A DNA stretch of 64,000 nt from Dreissena polymorpha (GCF_020536995.1 NC_068355.1:121468532-121532531); one strand, 5' to 3'; positions 1 through 11,869 are shown, counted from the stretch's first letter. A program made the numbers and translations. Notes: generated from the letters alone by a model not told the origin.

Positions 1-905
1 CTCTAGAGTGTTAGGAAGGTTTTAACAAGGGATTTAACTACTGGTATTAGAAAGTAAGTACAGGTTATCTTTCTTTAACAGACTGTTCACATGTTTTCAC
101 TATATACATATATAGAAAACTGCCCCACCCCCTGGCGGCCATGTTTTTCCACCCATCATGACCATTTTTGAACTCGTCCGAGATATCTATTAAATCGATC
201 TTTAGACAAAATTTCATGATGATTAGGCCAAAAATGTGACTTCTAGAGTGTTCACAAGCTTTTTTGACTATATAAATATAAGGAAAATGCCCCCCCCCCC
301 TTGCGGCCATGTTTTTTTAACGATCCAAACCATTTTTTAACTCAACCGTCGTATCCAGAAAACAAATGTTCTGACCAAATTTCATGAAGATTGGACCCAA
401 ATTGTGACTTCTAGAGTGTTCACATGTTTTCACTGTATGTATATATAGAGAAAACTGCCCCACCCCCTGGCGGCCATGTTTTTTCACTGATCGGGACCAT
501 TTTCGAACTCGTCCAAGATATCAATGAAACCAATGTTTTGACCAAATTTCATGATGATTGGGCTACAATTGTGACTTCTAGAGTGTTCACAAGGTTTCTA
601 TATAGCCATATAAGGAATACTGCCCCACCCCCTGGCGGCCATATTTTTCAACGGACCGGAACCATTTTTCAACTCAACCAACATATCATTAAGACAAACA
701 TTTTGACACTGTAACATGAAGATTGGGCATCAAATGTGACTTCTAAAGTGTTCACAAGGTTTTCCTTTTTTTTGACCTAGCGACCTAGTTTTTGACCCAG
801 CATGACCCAGTTTTGAACTCAGTCGAGCTATCGATGGGACAAATGTTCTGACCAAGTTTCATGAAGATTGGACAATAAATGTGGCCACTGGAGTGTTCAC
901 AAGGC
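1..905 (+). repeat. Tandem repeat, ~165-170-bp unit, five to six copies
   Basis: Direct repeats anchored by TTCTAGAGTGTTCACAAGG recur near 79, 240, 410, 575, 741 and 890. Each unit also has a GCCCCACCCCCTGGCGGCC block and a 'TTTCATGAAGATTGG' block. Short open frames here only mirror the repeat. The array ends at a small hairpin (AGCTCACC / GGTGAGCT, about 962-991). The same family occurs inverted at the right end of the window (62307-63720). It is non-coding as far as can be seen. Confidence 0.9.
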
Positions 906-1185
906 AAATCTTGACGCCACACGCCGCACAACGGATGATGGACAAAAGGTGATCACAAAAGCTCACCATGAGCACAGCTCAGGTGAGCTAAAAAAGTTCA
1001 TGAAGAATCAGAAGATAAAAACATAAACATTAAGCAAATAAATGAACAAATAAACCAATTAATGGTATTAAATATGCCATACTTCTTTTTGTAAGAATGC
1101 AGGCATGTGCAGCTTTTCTGTGGCCTCCTTTTTCTGGGTGGTTGCATGAAACAGCTCCACCTGAAGGGCAGAATATGCTGACATA

Positions 1186-1381
1186 GAGTAAGAGTCAATA
1201 CTTCAACAAATAATTCATTCCTGGTCTGTTTGAAAAGGTGACTTAGAGTAAGTGTCAATACTATAACAAATAAACCATTCCTGTTCTGTTTCAATAGCTG
1301 ACTTAGAGTAAGTGTGAATACTTCAAAAAATAAACCATTCCTGGTCTGTTTGAATAGCTGATATAGAGTAAGTGTCAATAC
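1186..1381 (+). repeat. 60-bp tandem repeat, interrupted by a hAT-like insertion
   Basis: Units beginning AGAGTAAGTGTCAATACT start at 1186, 1246, 1306 and 1366, an exact 60-bp period. The fourth unit is cut by the insertion at 1382-2149 and resumes at 2150-2195 (TCAATACTGCAACACATAAATC). The 126-codon minus-strand frame across this array is a translation of the repeat (…LTLTLSQLFKQTRNGLF…) and is not called as a gene. Confidence 0.9.
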
Positions 1382-2149
1382 TAGAGTTGTAACGACTCGG
1401 TTCTATGCATCGAAAAACCGGTTCAACGCCGTCGATTTGATTTCGATACCAATACAGCCAATTTCGATTCGATTCACTGCAATCCCGATTGATCCACATT
1501 TAAAACCTTACTTCCCAAATCCGTCGTCTAAACTTTATTGTTATTTGTAATACGTCTTGTGATTGGTCAATAGCCAATATGGCATCCAATGAATGAATGA
1601 ATAACATGCTGAGCATTACATCAGCCGGTAAAATGGCTTCTTCAATTGCGCTGAAAGACGCACCGTCAAAATAACAATCAAAAGTATGGAAACATTTCGG
1701 GTTTCGCGAAGGTTCTGATGCAAAGCCAACTGTTAAAATGTGTTTTGTTGATGTAAGTTACCCTAATTTGGAAGAATTAAAAGTTTGAGGCAACATTTAA
1801 AGAGAAAACACTCGGTTGATATTTCAGATGTGATACATTGTACATTTTATGTTATTTAAGAATAACTCAACGGAAAGTTTTGTTCAATAAATTTTTTACT
1901 TATAAAACAATGTTGCGTTTTTAAATTTTAAATTTTATTTAAAAAATGAAACACTTTAAATGTACAACATAACAAGTTAATAACAAATACCAAACATATC
2001 AATTCATGCCCTGGACAAACCAAACATGAAATAGTTTGCAAAATAAGCAGCAAATAGTTTAATTTGAATCGAAACGAAAATAATCGAATCGGACCATTTG
2101 GTATCGAAATCGAATCGAATCCAATGATGGGTGAATTGTTACAGCTCTA
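1382..2149. mobile_element. hAT-like non-autonomous DNA transposon with 8-bp TSD
   Basis: The 768-bp element begins TAGAGTTGTAACGA and ends TTGTTACAGCTCTA, which are imperfect terminal inverted repeats. Both sides carry the 8-bp direct repeat GTCAATAC (1374-1381 and 2150-2157). Removing the element and one TSD restores the 60-bp repeat unit, which confirms the boundaries. Eight-bp duplications and TAGAGCTGTAAC-type ends are typical of hAT elements (family knowledge). The interior holds a transposase N-terminal remnant (1633-1759). Sequence just inside both ends is rich in TCGATTCGA-type motifs. Confidence 0.9.
1633..1759 (+). pseudogene. BED zinc-finger remnant of a hAT transposase
   Basis: Within the hAT-like element an ATG at 1633 opens a frame reading MASSIALKDAPSK, then an in-frame TAA, then SKVWKHFGFREGSDAKP followed by TVKMCFVD. 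The W-K-H/Y-F-G-F core with a downstream cysteine matches the start of the BED zinc finger at the N-terminus of hAT/ZBED transposases. The second cysteine and the His pair are not readable and the catalytic DDE/RNase H-like core is absent. This is therefore a decayed leftover in a deletion derivative, and the in-frame stop shows it is not expressed as one protein. Confidence 0.7.
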
Positions 2150-2195
2150 GTCAATACTGCAACACATAAATCATTCTTGTTCTGTTTAAGTACAT

Positions 2196-2460
2196 ATGGG
2201 CCCTGCTCTGTGAAAAATGGGTTAAATGCATGTGCTTAAAGTGTCGTCCCAGATTAGCCTATGCAGTCCACACAGGCTAATCAGGGACAACACATTCTGC
2301 CTAAACTAAATTTTTGTTAAAAAGAGACTTTGTTTAAACGAAACATACAAATGCGTAAAGTGTCATTCCTGATGAGCCTGTGCGGACTGCAAAGGCTAAT
2401 ATGGGACGACACTTTACGCACATGCATTAAACCCCTTATAAATCACAGAGGATGGCCCAT
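2196..2460. repeat. Dispersed palindromic MITE-like element, copy 1
   Basis: The ends ATGGGCCCTGCTCTGTG and CACAGAGGATGGCCCAT are inverted. Inside are paired blocks such as AAAGTGTCGTCCCAGATTAGCC and its partner GGCTAATATGGGACGACAC, so the strand can fold back. The same family recurs at 25349-25593, and a short perfect-palindrome relative lies at 13650-13787. No coding content. Confidence 0.85.
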
Positions 2461-3168
2461 CATAATGTACTGACCAAGGGATGAGAGCATTCAGTATGAA
2501 TAATAGATCCAGTGCAATTACAACATTTTCATAAGAAATGCATATCAAATTCTTGTAGCATGTCTTTCCGTGGTATCGGCCCTCTTTAATGAATACATAC
2601 GAATTTTGGAGGTGAACAAATACAAAAATACGCATGTGTTACATGTCAATATATAGTTAAATGTGTATTCTTGGACATAACAACGAAAACTGCATTTAAA
2701 TCTACCATATTTTGAAACAAGAAATATCTTTAAAAAAAAGATATACGGCGTTGATTGTGGTTGGATTTGGTGAAATGTAAAGAGTTCAATGAATGAGATC
2801 AAGGATAGCGAATGTCTTTTTCTGTGCAGTTCTTAGCTGCATGACATGCATTACGGGATGTTACGCGGAGTTTTCGCGGCTTATTTTACATTATTACATA
2901 TTGCTGGTCATAAACCTATAGATACAAAACAGAAAACCAAAAGAAGAATGGAAGTGAAATTAAAACATTAAGTCAACCGGCCACACGCGAAGTATCCGTA
3001 TACATATTTTAAATATTCATACGCGCGTTCTTCGAACAAACCTGTTTTGGTGGTTTGTCGAATATTAACAGTATCGAGAATCATCGCGCTCATGCTTAAT
3101 ACATAAGTCGATATGGTGGAATAATTCTTGTTAAATTAATCAAAAATATTATTTATCATTTTATTGTT
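2461..3168. other. No gene seen
   Basis: AT-rich sequence. Short open frames lack coding character, recognisable domains and convincing splice contexts. Confidence 0.6.
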
Positions 3169-4476
3169 GAAAACACATTAAGAATCTAGTATTGACATAC
3201 CATAATTATATCGCTGAATATTTTCATTTAACATATTTCTGGTCTAAAGAAAATTCCACAGTCCAGGTTATATGCCAGATTCTTGAGTCAGATAGACTTC
3301 AGCCCTTATCAGCATAAAATAATGGTCTGGAGCTGTTAATGAGATAATATGCTGAGATTGACCCTTTGAGAAGGTTAACCCGAGAAAGTGATTTATTGCT
3401 GCTGACCACAAGTCTTCCAGATAACCCAAACACTTCACCTAGTTCACGCGATAGCGTCTATATTATATAACGATTATTTCACTGGCCGCGAAGTGACCCT
3501 GATACTGGCGCTGGCAATGCTCTGAAAATAAAAGGTGCACGCACAAACTGCATTGATGTCGAGAGTTGAGTGTAAAACAGCTCTATCTATCAAGCCTTTT
3601 CATTAGAGATAAAATTGTTTCATGCAGTAAAACAGTGTAACAAATACGCGTCCATGTTTCCAATGTTCTGGTGGTATGTTCAAATCAGCCAAATGAAGAA
3701 ATGAAGTGTATTCATTCGTATCTAGCCGCAGGAAATTTTATTTGAATTTTATTGGATACTTACAAAGGTCAGGTAAGGTGAAAAGCTGGCTTATACAGCT
3801 ACGCCGAAAAACACATTAATAATCTATTATTGACATGCCATAAAATAATATCGCTGGATATCTTCATTTCACATCTTTCTGGTGGTAAAGAAAATTCCAG
3901 TTCACCTAGTTCACGCTATATTGTCTTTATTATATAACTATTATGTTACTGACCGCGAACTCCGAACAGCACATAAGGTCTGACCTGTATATAAACTCTG
4001 ACATTCAAACACACTAACCGCGAACAGACCCCTTATACCTCGCGGGTTGAAATGCAATACATTAAAGTGAGGCATCGCTTCCACTGCTCTTTATACTTTT
4101 ACATATAACATGTTGACAGGAATATGGAAGTCAGTACTTAATATGAGAACATGGCCTTTAAGTTCACAACGTTCTCGCGCTGAAAATCCTCTGAAAATAA
4201 AGGTGCACGCACAAACTGTATTGATGGCGAGATTGAGTGTAAAACTGTTCTATCTATTAAGCCTTTTTATAAAAGATAAAACTGTTTCATGCTGAACACG
4301 CAGTAATACAGTGTTACAAAGACGCGGACATGTTTCCAATGTTCTAGTGGAATTATCAAATCAGCCAATGCAGTCAATGAAGTGTATTCATCTGTACTTG
4401 GCCGCGGGAAGTTATATTTGAATTCTATTGGTCAGGCTAAGGTGAAAAGCTGGCGTATACAGTTAACGCCGAAAAA
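3169..4476 (+). repeat. Diverged direct duplication of ~640-670 bp
   Basis: Unit A (about 3169-3805) and unit B (about 3806-4476) lie head to tail. Shared landmarks include GAAAACACATTAA at 3169 and 3806, TTCACCTAGTTCACGC, GAAAATAAAGGTGCACGCAC, ATGTTTCCAATGTTCT and GGTGAAAAGCTGGC. Unit B carries extra sequence around 3960-4180 and both have many substitutions, so the duplication is old. No open frame is conserved between the copies. Confidence 0.85.
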
Positions 4477-5209
4477 TACTGCTTTGACTTAACTCCTTTT
4501 AGTAATCTTTTTCATCTACACCTTGTCTCATCGTATCGTCACTTCTGATTGGTTGTTAAGATTTGTTACTATGTGCACATGCTTGTTCTAAAAATAGTAT
4601 CTTAATGGAAAACCGAAACTCTTGCTCATTTTGTTTTTAAAATACTTTTACACTTTATTGAAAAAAAAGCGGCATATAACACATTTGATAAAGCTACTAT
4701 CAATCCATTAACAAATTACTTAATGTGAGTTATGTAATTTAAAAATCATAGCATCACCCTGGAATAAACATGACCTACTTTCCAATGAACACCGGAAATC
4801 ATGAGAATGATCGTCGGTATAGTCATGGATAACCATCGAATACATTACAACTTCTAACAACTTAAAAACATTAACTTTCCAGCACTTCATACAGGTTTTT
4901 TGTTAAGGGGACGATACTATGAGGAGGGCCGCTACGATGAAAGTAAGGGATAGTTACTTTAAGTGATACTTTGTCTTGTAAACCATATAGTTTTATGCAT
5001 AAGATATTTGAACAAAAATCTGAAAAATATAATTTCAAATTTGAAAAATAATGCAAGGCTTATCAGTTTAATGCAGAATAATAATTTGCTAAAAATTTAG
5101 CAAAAAAAATTAAATTAACTTTATTTTTGCAGAGAAATTTGCTTAGAACCAAAAGGAAGTTTTAAATGCGAAAAAAAATACCTTGGGGTATTTTTTTTTT
5201 TTTTTACAC
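4477..5209. other. No gene seen
   Basis: AT-rich. A 61-codon minus frame at 4871-5056 has no recognisable motif and no clear splice sites. Confidence 0.5.
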
Positions 5210-5356
5210 CTCCCTGTCAAATCAGGGTAAATAAAAGCTGGCTTTTGCATGAAGGTCCTTTTCTGAAGCAGTGCTAACAGTCTGTAAGCATGCCATGGTG
5301 CTTCAGGAGTTTCATGAATTGACACTGGACCATATTCTTCATTGGTTTGCAAAAAA
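5210..5356 (-). other. Possible internal exon, minus strand, unidentified
   Basis: On the minus strand an acceptor (…ACCTCAG) at 5357-5358 is followed by an open frame ending at a donor-like AG|GTGTAA at 5208-5209. It reads QTNEEYGPVSIHETPEAPWH then AYRLLALLQKRTFMQKPAF, with balanced composition unlike the AT-rich flanks. No start codon, partner exon or family was recognised. It may be an exon of a host gene or a repeat that happens to be open. Confidence 0.2.
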
Positions 5357-5465
5357 CTGAGGTTTTAATTGCATATTAAAAGTTCAATAATAAAAATTTG
5401 ATTTGCATCAAAATGCAAAGGATGAGTTACTTGCAGCATACACTAAAATTGCTAAACCAATAACA

Positions 5466-7292
5466 TCAGTTGAATTTTAAAGGATAAAGAATATCATTCA
5501 TTTGAATAGTATCATTCAAAGAAACCGTTTCAAACGGTCCTAGCTTGACTGGTCTTTTGCTAGATAGTTTGGCTGCAAATGATGTTACATTCAAAGATGC
5601 AATGGCAATGTTCCATTCCTCAGGAATGACATCACTGTCATTCTGGGAAACCATATCACGCATGAGTCTAATAACATTAGTGCCAACAATTACAGGACAA
5701 TCTCTATTAAAAGAGTTATCTTTTATAACTTAAATTGGCACATCCAAAGCAATATGTGACATAGAAGGAACGCACAGTGTACCTTATATACCCGCAGTAC
5801 TTCAACAAAGAACCATCTGCGGTACTAAGTTTCAAACCTTGTGTGTCTAAAGGTAAAATTTGAGGTTTTTCACTCATAGAGTTTAAACCAGTCTCAGAAA
5901 TAGTGGTAACCATGGAACCAGAATCAATCAATGCTGTGAACAGACATCCATTGATACTAATTTTGCTTTTATTTGATTCACCCACTAATCTGGAATACAA
6001 TTTTTGTTGGCCAGTTTGTTTACCAGCCTCTGTTTGGCCTGCAACAGAAGCGGTTACTCTTTTGGGTGAAATTTCTGGCTGTTTTGACTAGCAGATGTAT
6101 CATTATATGTACCTCTGCCACGGCCTCTAAAACTCTGGCCTTGACCACGGTTTTTAAAACCTTGACCTCTGCCATGGTCATAAAAACGTCTATTTTGACC
6201 TCTATAACTTTGAGGTAAATAATTATAAACTTCGTTCTGAAATCTGGATTGTCCCTTACTTGAACAATTTGCTAATAATTGATCAAGCTTTTTGTTCACA
6301 GATGCATACTGGTTTTCAACTTTTAATTCCAGAGATTTTAATCTGCTTTCAAAATCTGAGGAATCAGCAGAAACAACACTTTGCTGAACCTTTTTCGCTT
6401 TAACTGACTGTGAAGCAACAGGGCCGAGGGACATTTCATGTTCTACTGCCCTTATTTCTCTAATTAACTGCTCAAATGACAAAATTGCATCAAACTTGTG
6501 TCTAGTTTGAGATTTTAATTTCTCAGAACAAAGGGATGTCCAAAGTTTGCAACGCAACATTTCATTTCTGTATTCAGGACTCAATTTAAGAGTTTCTTTT
6601 GAGCTAGTCAAAATGTATTCAAGTCTACAGGCAAATGCAGTGACAGACTCATCAGGCCGCTGAAAAGAATTGAAAAATTCTTGCATAACATTATTGTTAT
6701 CAAAAGAAATGGCAAACAATGAGTCCATTTTAAATAAAATCTGCTCAACAGTAGCATTTTCGCCCAAAGAAATCGCACATCTCCTTGCTGGGCCTCTAAT
6801 TGACCTTCTTATTGCCTGCAAAAGATTTGATTGTGAAACATTATCAGATCTCAAACATTTGACCTCGAAACGCCATTCATTATATGACACTTCTCCTTTT
6901 GGACAAGGCTCATCTCCTGAAAACATTGGCAACTTTGGTAGAGAAGACGGAATATGAGCATTTAAAGAAGGATTTTCCTGAAAACTAACATTATAATTTG
7001 CCTGTGCAGAAGAGAACTTCTGAAATGAAGTTTTGGGAATTGCACCTCCAGAGGGCAACATATGTTCAGGATTCCATGGAAAAGGAGTTGAATGCAAAAT
7101 TTCGGGTTTGTCCAAAAATGTCAATGTATTTGAAGGCTTATCAGACTCGGGTTTATAAATTTTGTAACCTGAAGCCAAAAATTTTTCAATCATGTCTTTT
7201 TCAGACATTTCAACTGCTATGACATTGTTATTTTTAGCACCTTCTACCTCCTCAGTGTCCGACATTGTTTTGGAAATAAAAAATTTAATCAA
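5466..7292 (-). mobile_element. Ty3/gypsy-type gag-protease fossil
   Basis: Minus-strand retroelement remnant. A long gag-like frame (6054-7292) has a predicted helical capsid-like middle (…SYNEWRFEVKCLRSD…, …LLQAIRRSIRGPARR…) and an Arg/Gly-rich C-terminal tail (…RGQGFKNRGQG…) in place of an obvious zinc knuckle. It is followed by an aspartic-protease segment (5716-6000) with the retropepsin active-site signature ALIDSGS, and then a short stretch with the PVIVGTNVI motif typical of Ty3-type polyproteins. Reverse transcriptase, RNase H and integrase are not seen in the window, so the copy is partial. The long gag frame suggests a moderately young insertion with few breaks. A domesticated gag-protease gene is a less likely alternative. 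Confidence 0.75.
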
Positions 7293-7359
7293 TATAATTA
7301 AAAATTTTGTGTTATATGTTTAAAAATGTCAGGAGCCATTTTTTCAAACAGAGGGAGAA

Positions 7360-7870
7360 TGTAACAGGGTATTCACTCTGACACTAATCCTTTAATATTA
7401 CTAACCCATGCAAGAATGTGAGCGAGTATCAGTGTGGGACTGTGGGTGCTAATAGGTGAGTGAATGATTTACTTACACTGCATGTTTTTATGTGAGATGT
7501 TTTAACTATAAGGTTTCAATGGTTTTATACGATCATTCATTTATAACGTCTCGGTAGAGACAGAGGTACTTTATATTTGGCATTTTCCAATTGCCAGTGT
7601 CTATTTATTTTATAACTAAGTCCTTAGGTCGCTGGTGAGTTTACTTTTATTGTTAATATAATTAAATTGTATTGTATTGCTTATTGTAATATAAATGTAT
7701 TTGATTATTATGTATTTCATTGCAATGTTTAATTATTGCAATTTGAATTAGTTATTCATAATTGTTTTTGTATTATTTTTCAGGCCATCATTTTCAATAT
7801 TATAGACATCTATAAAATAAAGAATATATACAACAACCCACTTGTGTTCTACATACACAACCCGGCTACA
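7360..7870. mobile_element. LTR-like segment next to the gag fossil
   Basis: The 511-bp segment starts TGTAACAGGG and ends CGGCTACA, the TG…CA format of an LTR. It lies about 70 bp from the gag start, where the 5' LTR of the minus-strand element should be. On the other strand it is preceded by a purine run, GAGGGAGAA, resembling a polypurine tract of a plus-oriented element, so orientation is unresolved. No second copy was found in the window. Fossil; family assignment Ty3-type by proximity only. Confidence 0.45.
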
Positions 7871-7952
7871 ATTTTCTGGAAGGTAAACCCCAACTAAACT
7901 CAAACCTGCCAGATCCCAGGCGACTTTAAATAGTGAAGAGACTACCAATAAG

Positions 7953-8918
7953 CATACATGCCAGACGTCCCGATCTTGGCGGGACAGTCCCGCTTTTGGG
8001 CCCTTTGTCCCGGCGTCCCGATATGAGACGATTTGTCCCGACATTCGTTAAAAACAATGTAAGGTCTATAAGTTCCCAATAAAATTCGCTTTTCGAGATC
8101 TTTCTGTCTAAAACTTACCATCGCTAATCCCTTTATTGCCCCCAATTAACAACCCACTTCTACTACTCGAGTGTTCCAGTGTTGTTTTTGACACCTTATC
8201 AGCGATTTATCGGCAACCTATTGATTTAATCAGCATTTACACCATGCTGTTTTTATGATAGGGGTCGCTAATTGCTATCAAAAGATGCATCGTACAGAAA
8301 TTAATGCCACCTGGGTTTGTATTTTATGGCCCAATCGTTTGACTTACTATTATCTTGTGTATTATCAGATCTACGTCTCTGGTATTATACAACCTTAGGT
8401 TATAAATCCTGTCAAAACATCAATTGTGTACATCAAACAAATTGAATGCTGACCAATACACATTGATGTTTCTCACAAATTACCATTCGTTTTCGACTGA
8501 TTTTCAGAAAAGTTTGTACATATTGCATCAATCTAAATTTAGAGTTAATTTACGATTGAATGAATAAGAACAGTGTTTGATGCGCTCACACCAAGTCACA
8601 CAATTTACACATGTTCAAGGGGATATCCTTGTACCAATTGGATGTCAAATCGAGGCATACGGGGATACCCCTCATTTCAGTTTATGGAGAATGTTAACTT
8701 CCGGAAAATGGAGAACGTATGTGTTCACGAAATTCTGAACACACATTTATCGTCAATATTGGGCAGAAATTTAGAGTTTTTGTAAGTAATATTCTGACTA
8801 TTGACACAAGAAAACGTGGCATAATTGATCGTTTTAGGTGTCCCGCTTTTTGGTCAAATGTCCCGACAATTTTTTATGGAAAGTCCCGATTTGGACCTGA
8901 AAAATTATGGCATGTATG
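7953..8918. mobile_element. hAT-like MITE in TOP3B intron 1, 8-bp TSD
   Basis: The 966-bp element has perfect 11-bp terminal inverted repeats, CATACATGCCA (7953-7963) and TGGCATGTATG (8908-8918). It is flanked by the 8-bp direct repeat CCAATAAG (7945-7952 and 8919-8926). Subterminal GTCCCGnnTT blocks occur at both ends. Eight-bp duplications point to the hAT superfamily. It has no transposase frame. Its right end lies 51 nt inside the intron from the TOP3B exon-1 splice junction. Confidence 0.9.
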
Positions 8919-8969
8919 CCAATAAGATGCACGGCATCTTGGACAATATACATAAATTGCTTTACTTAC

Positions 8970-9209
8970 TGGATCTACTTTATCCCAGTTATTATACTTT
9001 CCAATAAAATCTAGACCAAACACATGGCCGCAGACTGATGTCATTTTAAAAGTTGCTGGCTCGTTCGTTGGAGGAAACGTAGACCGATATTCGTGAATGG
9101 AGCACGCACTGTTCGACCCTTTTCGAGTCGTCATGTTCCCTTTTGAAAGAATCTTGGCTATTGATTGTGCCAGCGATGGCTTTTCAGCAACCATTAAAAC
9201 TGTTCTCAT
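8970..9209 (-). CDS. TOP3B: DNA topoisomerase 3-beta, first coding exon
   Basis: The 80-codon minus-strand exon starts at ATG 9209 (context CGAAAATGAG) and ends on a complete codon before a consensus donor GTAAGT (8964-8969). The start reads MRTVLMVAEKPSLAQSIAKI, then SVCGHVFGLDFIGKYNNWDK, matching the N-terminus of metazoan TOP3B from memory (human: MKTVLMVAEKPSLAQSIAKI). The region is the beginning of the TOPRIM fold, and the Glu of VAEKPS is the expected acidic active-site residue. TOP3B is a type IA topoisomerase that relaxes negatively supercoiled DNA and acts on RNA together with TDRD3. Translation past residue 80 runs into intron and then the hAT-like element. No further exon was recognised between 1 and 7950, so the gene should continue beyond the left edge, with this piece about a tenth of the usual ~860 residues. 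Confidence 0.92.
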
Positions 9210-9854
9210 TTTCGCAGATGGAAAAACAAACTATATACAGTTGAAAAAGTCTTCAAAACATGCAAACATCAAAATTAACTTTCTGCAAATAAATCTGCGT
9301 TAGAAAACGCTTTGATGGGTAAAACCTGTTAAATTGTTACAAACAACTAAATCTTTAATATGACATGTCCTTGGTTCTGATCGGTCCGAACTTTTCCATC
9401 CGTCCGTCAGATACAACTTTTAATAACCCGATAAAATTCCGTACATTTAAAACTTTACAATTTACAGGAATTTAAATTTGTTTGTAGCTTTGTGCTTTAC
9501 TTAGGATAACTTTTTCACCAAAATTAATAAAATCAAAGATCAATCAAGTATTGATAGTCTGGGGATACCGCGTATTAAGCCATTGTCTTCAAATAAAAAA
9601 GGTTTAATCGTAATAAATCAAAGAAAACACATGGGTTTGTTGATATTTTATCAATTTTGTTAAGTTCCATTATTATATGAAGGGATATTTTATCTCGATA
9701 TCGGCTGGGTTTGGCTTACGGTCGAACTCTCTTTTGTTTGTTATGAAGGGTACTGCGTATCGGTGTATTAAGGGTTAGCCGCTGTGTAGATTACTAGTTT
9801 AACTTTCGGACCTGTCATTGGTGTATTATTACACTAGTAATTGTGTTACAAAAT
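9210..9854. other. Upstream flank of TOP3B, no gene seen
   Basis: Lies upstream of the TOP3B start and should contain its 5' untranslated region and promoter. No clear TATA box, CpG-rich block or other gene is visible. Confidence 0.4.
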
Positions 9855-10545
9855 ACATACAATTTTACCTTTTATATCAGTAGCATGCCTATTTTAATGT
9901 TTAATATAATATGTAATGTATTTGTAATGGCAATATCTAGGAATACTCAGATCGCACCAATAGTTAAAAAAACATACAATTTTACCTTTTATATCAGTCG
10001 TATGCCTATTTTAATGTTTAATATAACATGTAATGTATTTGTAATGACACTATCTAGGAATACTCAGATCGCACCAATAGTTCAATGAATTTGCACCTGC
10101 AATATCTATGGACACTTAGCTCGCACCAATCGTCTATTGTATTTGTAATTGCGATATATATGGATACCCAGCTCGCACCAATCGTCCAGTGTATTTCTAT
10201 CGGCAATACCTACGGATTCTAAGCTCGCACTAATCGTCTATTGTATTTGTAAAGGCGATATCTAGGGATACTCAGCTAGCACCAATCGTCCAGTGCATTT
10301 CTAGAGGCAATACCTAAGGATTCTAAGCTTGCACCAATCGTCCAGTGCATTTCTAGAGGCAATACATAAGGATTCTAAGCTCGCACCAATCGTCTATTGT
10401 ATTTTTAACGGCGATTTCTAGGATTACTCAGCTCGCACCAATCGTCCAGGCATTTCTAGAGGCAATACCTAAGGATTCTAAGCTCGCACCAATCGTCTAT
10501 TGTATTTGTACAGGTGATATCAATTCATACTCATCTCGCATTAAT
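9855..10545 (+). repeat. Satellite array: two ~117-bp units, then ~60-bp units
   Basis: Two ~117-bp units begin ACATACAATTTTACC at 9855 and 9972. They pass into about eight ~58-60-bp units with the core CTCGCACCAATCGTC and TTGTATTTGTAA, up to about 10545. The long units already contain the short-unit core. The 81-codon plus frame at 9843-10088 is only the repeat read through. Confidence 0.9.
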
Positions 10546-11829
10546 AGCTTTGCAACATTAACAGCATAAAAATAATTTCCTGCATACACAATATTTGCAG
10601 TGAAATAAACGTAGTTAATTTTCATAAAAACTATTTTTAAATCCATTAATATAGCGTCTACGGACTGAAGCTTTTAACTTTATACATATTTGTATTTACT
10701 TATATTTTTACGATTTATATTGCAAAATCCCACTAAAAGATTGTGGACTTTAATCCGCATATTTTAAACCTTCGTTTTCCGCTTATATGTTGAGTCTGAA
10801 TTATTTTAGTATAGTTCAGTGGAGTTTATTCTAAGATAATGCTTTTGTAATGTGACGTTGGTCGGCGGGTCAAAACTTAAAAGGTTTTGATTGGGTCGGG
10901 TAAGGAATGAAATAAAGTTACTACAAACAATAAAACTAAATGTACATGTAATAACCTATTTCTTCATCAAAACATTTACCACAAAAAAAATTATAGCGGA
11001 CTCTAGATGATCAATATACGTTCCGTGGCCAAAATAACAAAAACAGCGACTGCAGATAACTGTGCACTTATATCGAATGTGGTTTTTTTCCAAATCACTA
11101 AACACTATCAAAACATATATCCAAAAATACGTGTTACCAAAATATATATGTAAAAATACTAAAATCAGGGAATAACATTTAAAATGATCAAAGATTAAAT
11201 GAGTAAAGAAAGAGCCGACTTGGTGTGAAAAACAAAACAGATCGTATGGTTATAATCACGTTGTCCAATCAAAAAAGCTTTTAGAAAATAATTTACTCAA
11301 CCTCTAATGAGTATTTGCGTATCGTATGGTCCAAACATTAATTAATTACTCAATATTCAATCAGGTATTATACTTAAAGAAATGTTTTTGTTTTACCCTC
11401 ATTTAATTGAAAATATTATAATTGCTACACGCATAAAGTAAATATCTGTCCAAGCAAAATGCCACCTACGCCTTCCGCTGCTTGGAAGTATTTCAAGACA
11501 TCATCCTATAAGAAGTCGCCGATCCAAGTGTCTTTTAAACGTGGCAACTTTAAAAGACTGAGTGTTTAGTCTGTTAAACAGGTTCAAAGTGTGTTGTGGA
11601 TATGTACATACTTCGTTTAAGTTCAGCTTTAATTATATGTAGATCTAACTGTTTTGTAATGTAATTATTTTGTCGTCATGTAATATTATGTTTCTCGTTC
11701 TATTGTTGATGTACGATATTAATAGTTTAAAAACAGTTTTTGTCATTCAATTTTAACAATAAAAAGTAATCAACAAAATCAGCTTCGAATTAGCGACGGC
11801 AACGCTGTGTCAATATTTAGTCACTTCCG
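10546..11829. other. No gene supported
   Basis: AT-rich. A 36-codon frame from ATG 11459 (MPPTPSAAWKYFKTSSYKKS…) is locally less AT-rich but has no family match and no clear splice sites, so it is not called. Confidence 0.45.
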
Positions 11830-11869
11830 GTGAACCTCCGGTAAAAACGAAAGTAGAGTTCATGGAGTA

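Noticed and set aside
998-1378. 126-codon minus-strand frame with repeated LTLTLSQLFKQTRNGLF
   Set aside because: It is a translation of the 60-bp tandem repeat and runs into unrelated sequence.
9843-10088. 81-codon plus frame with two near-identical halves
   Set aside because: Satellite units of ~117 bp read in one frame; the array continues non-coding.
11459-11569. 36-codon frame MPPTPSAAWKYFKTSSYKKS…
   Set aside because: Too short, alternative frames are equally open, and there is no splice or family support.
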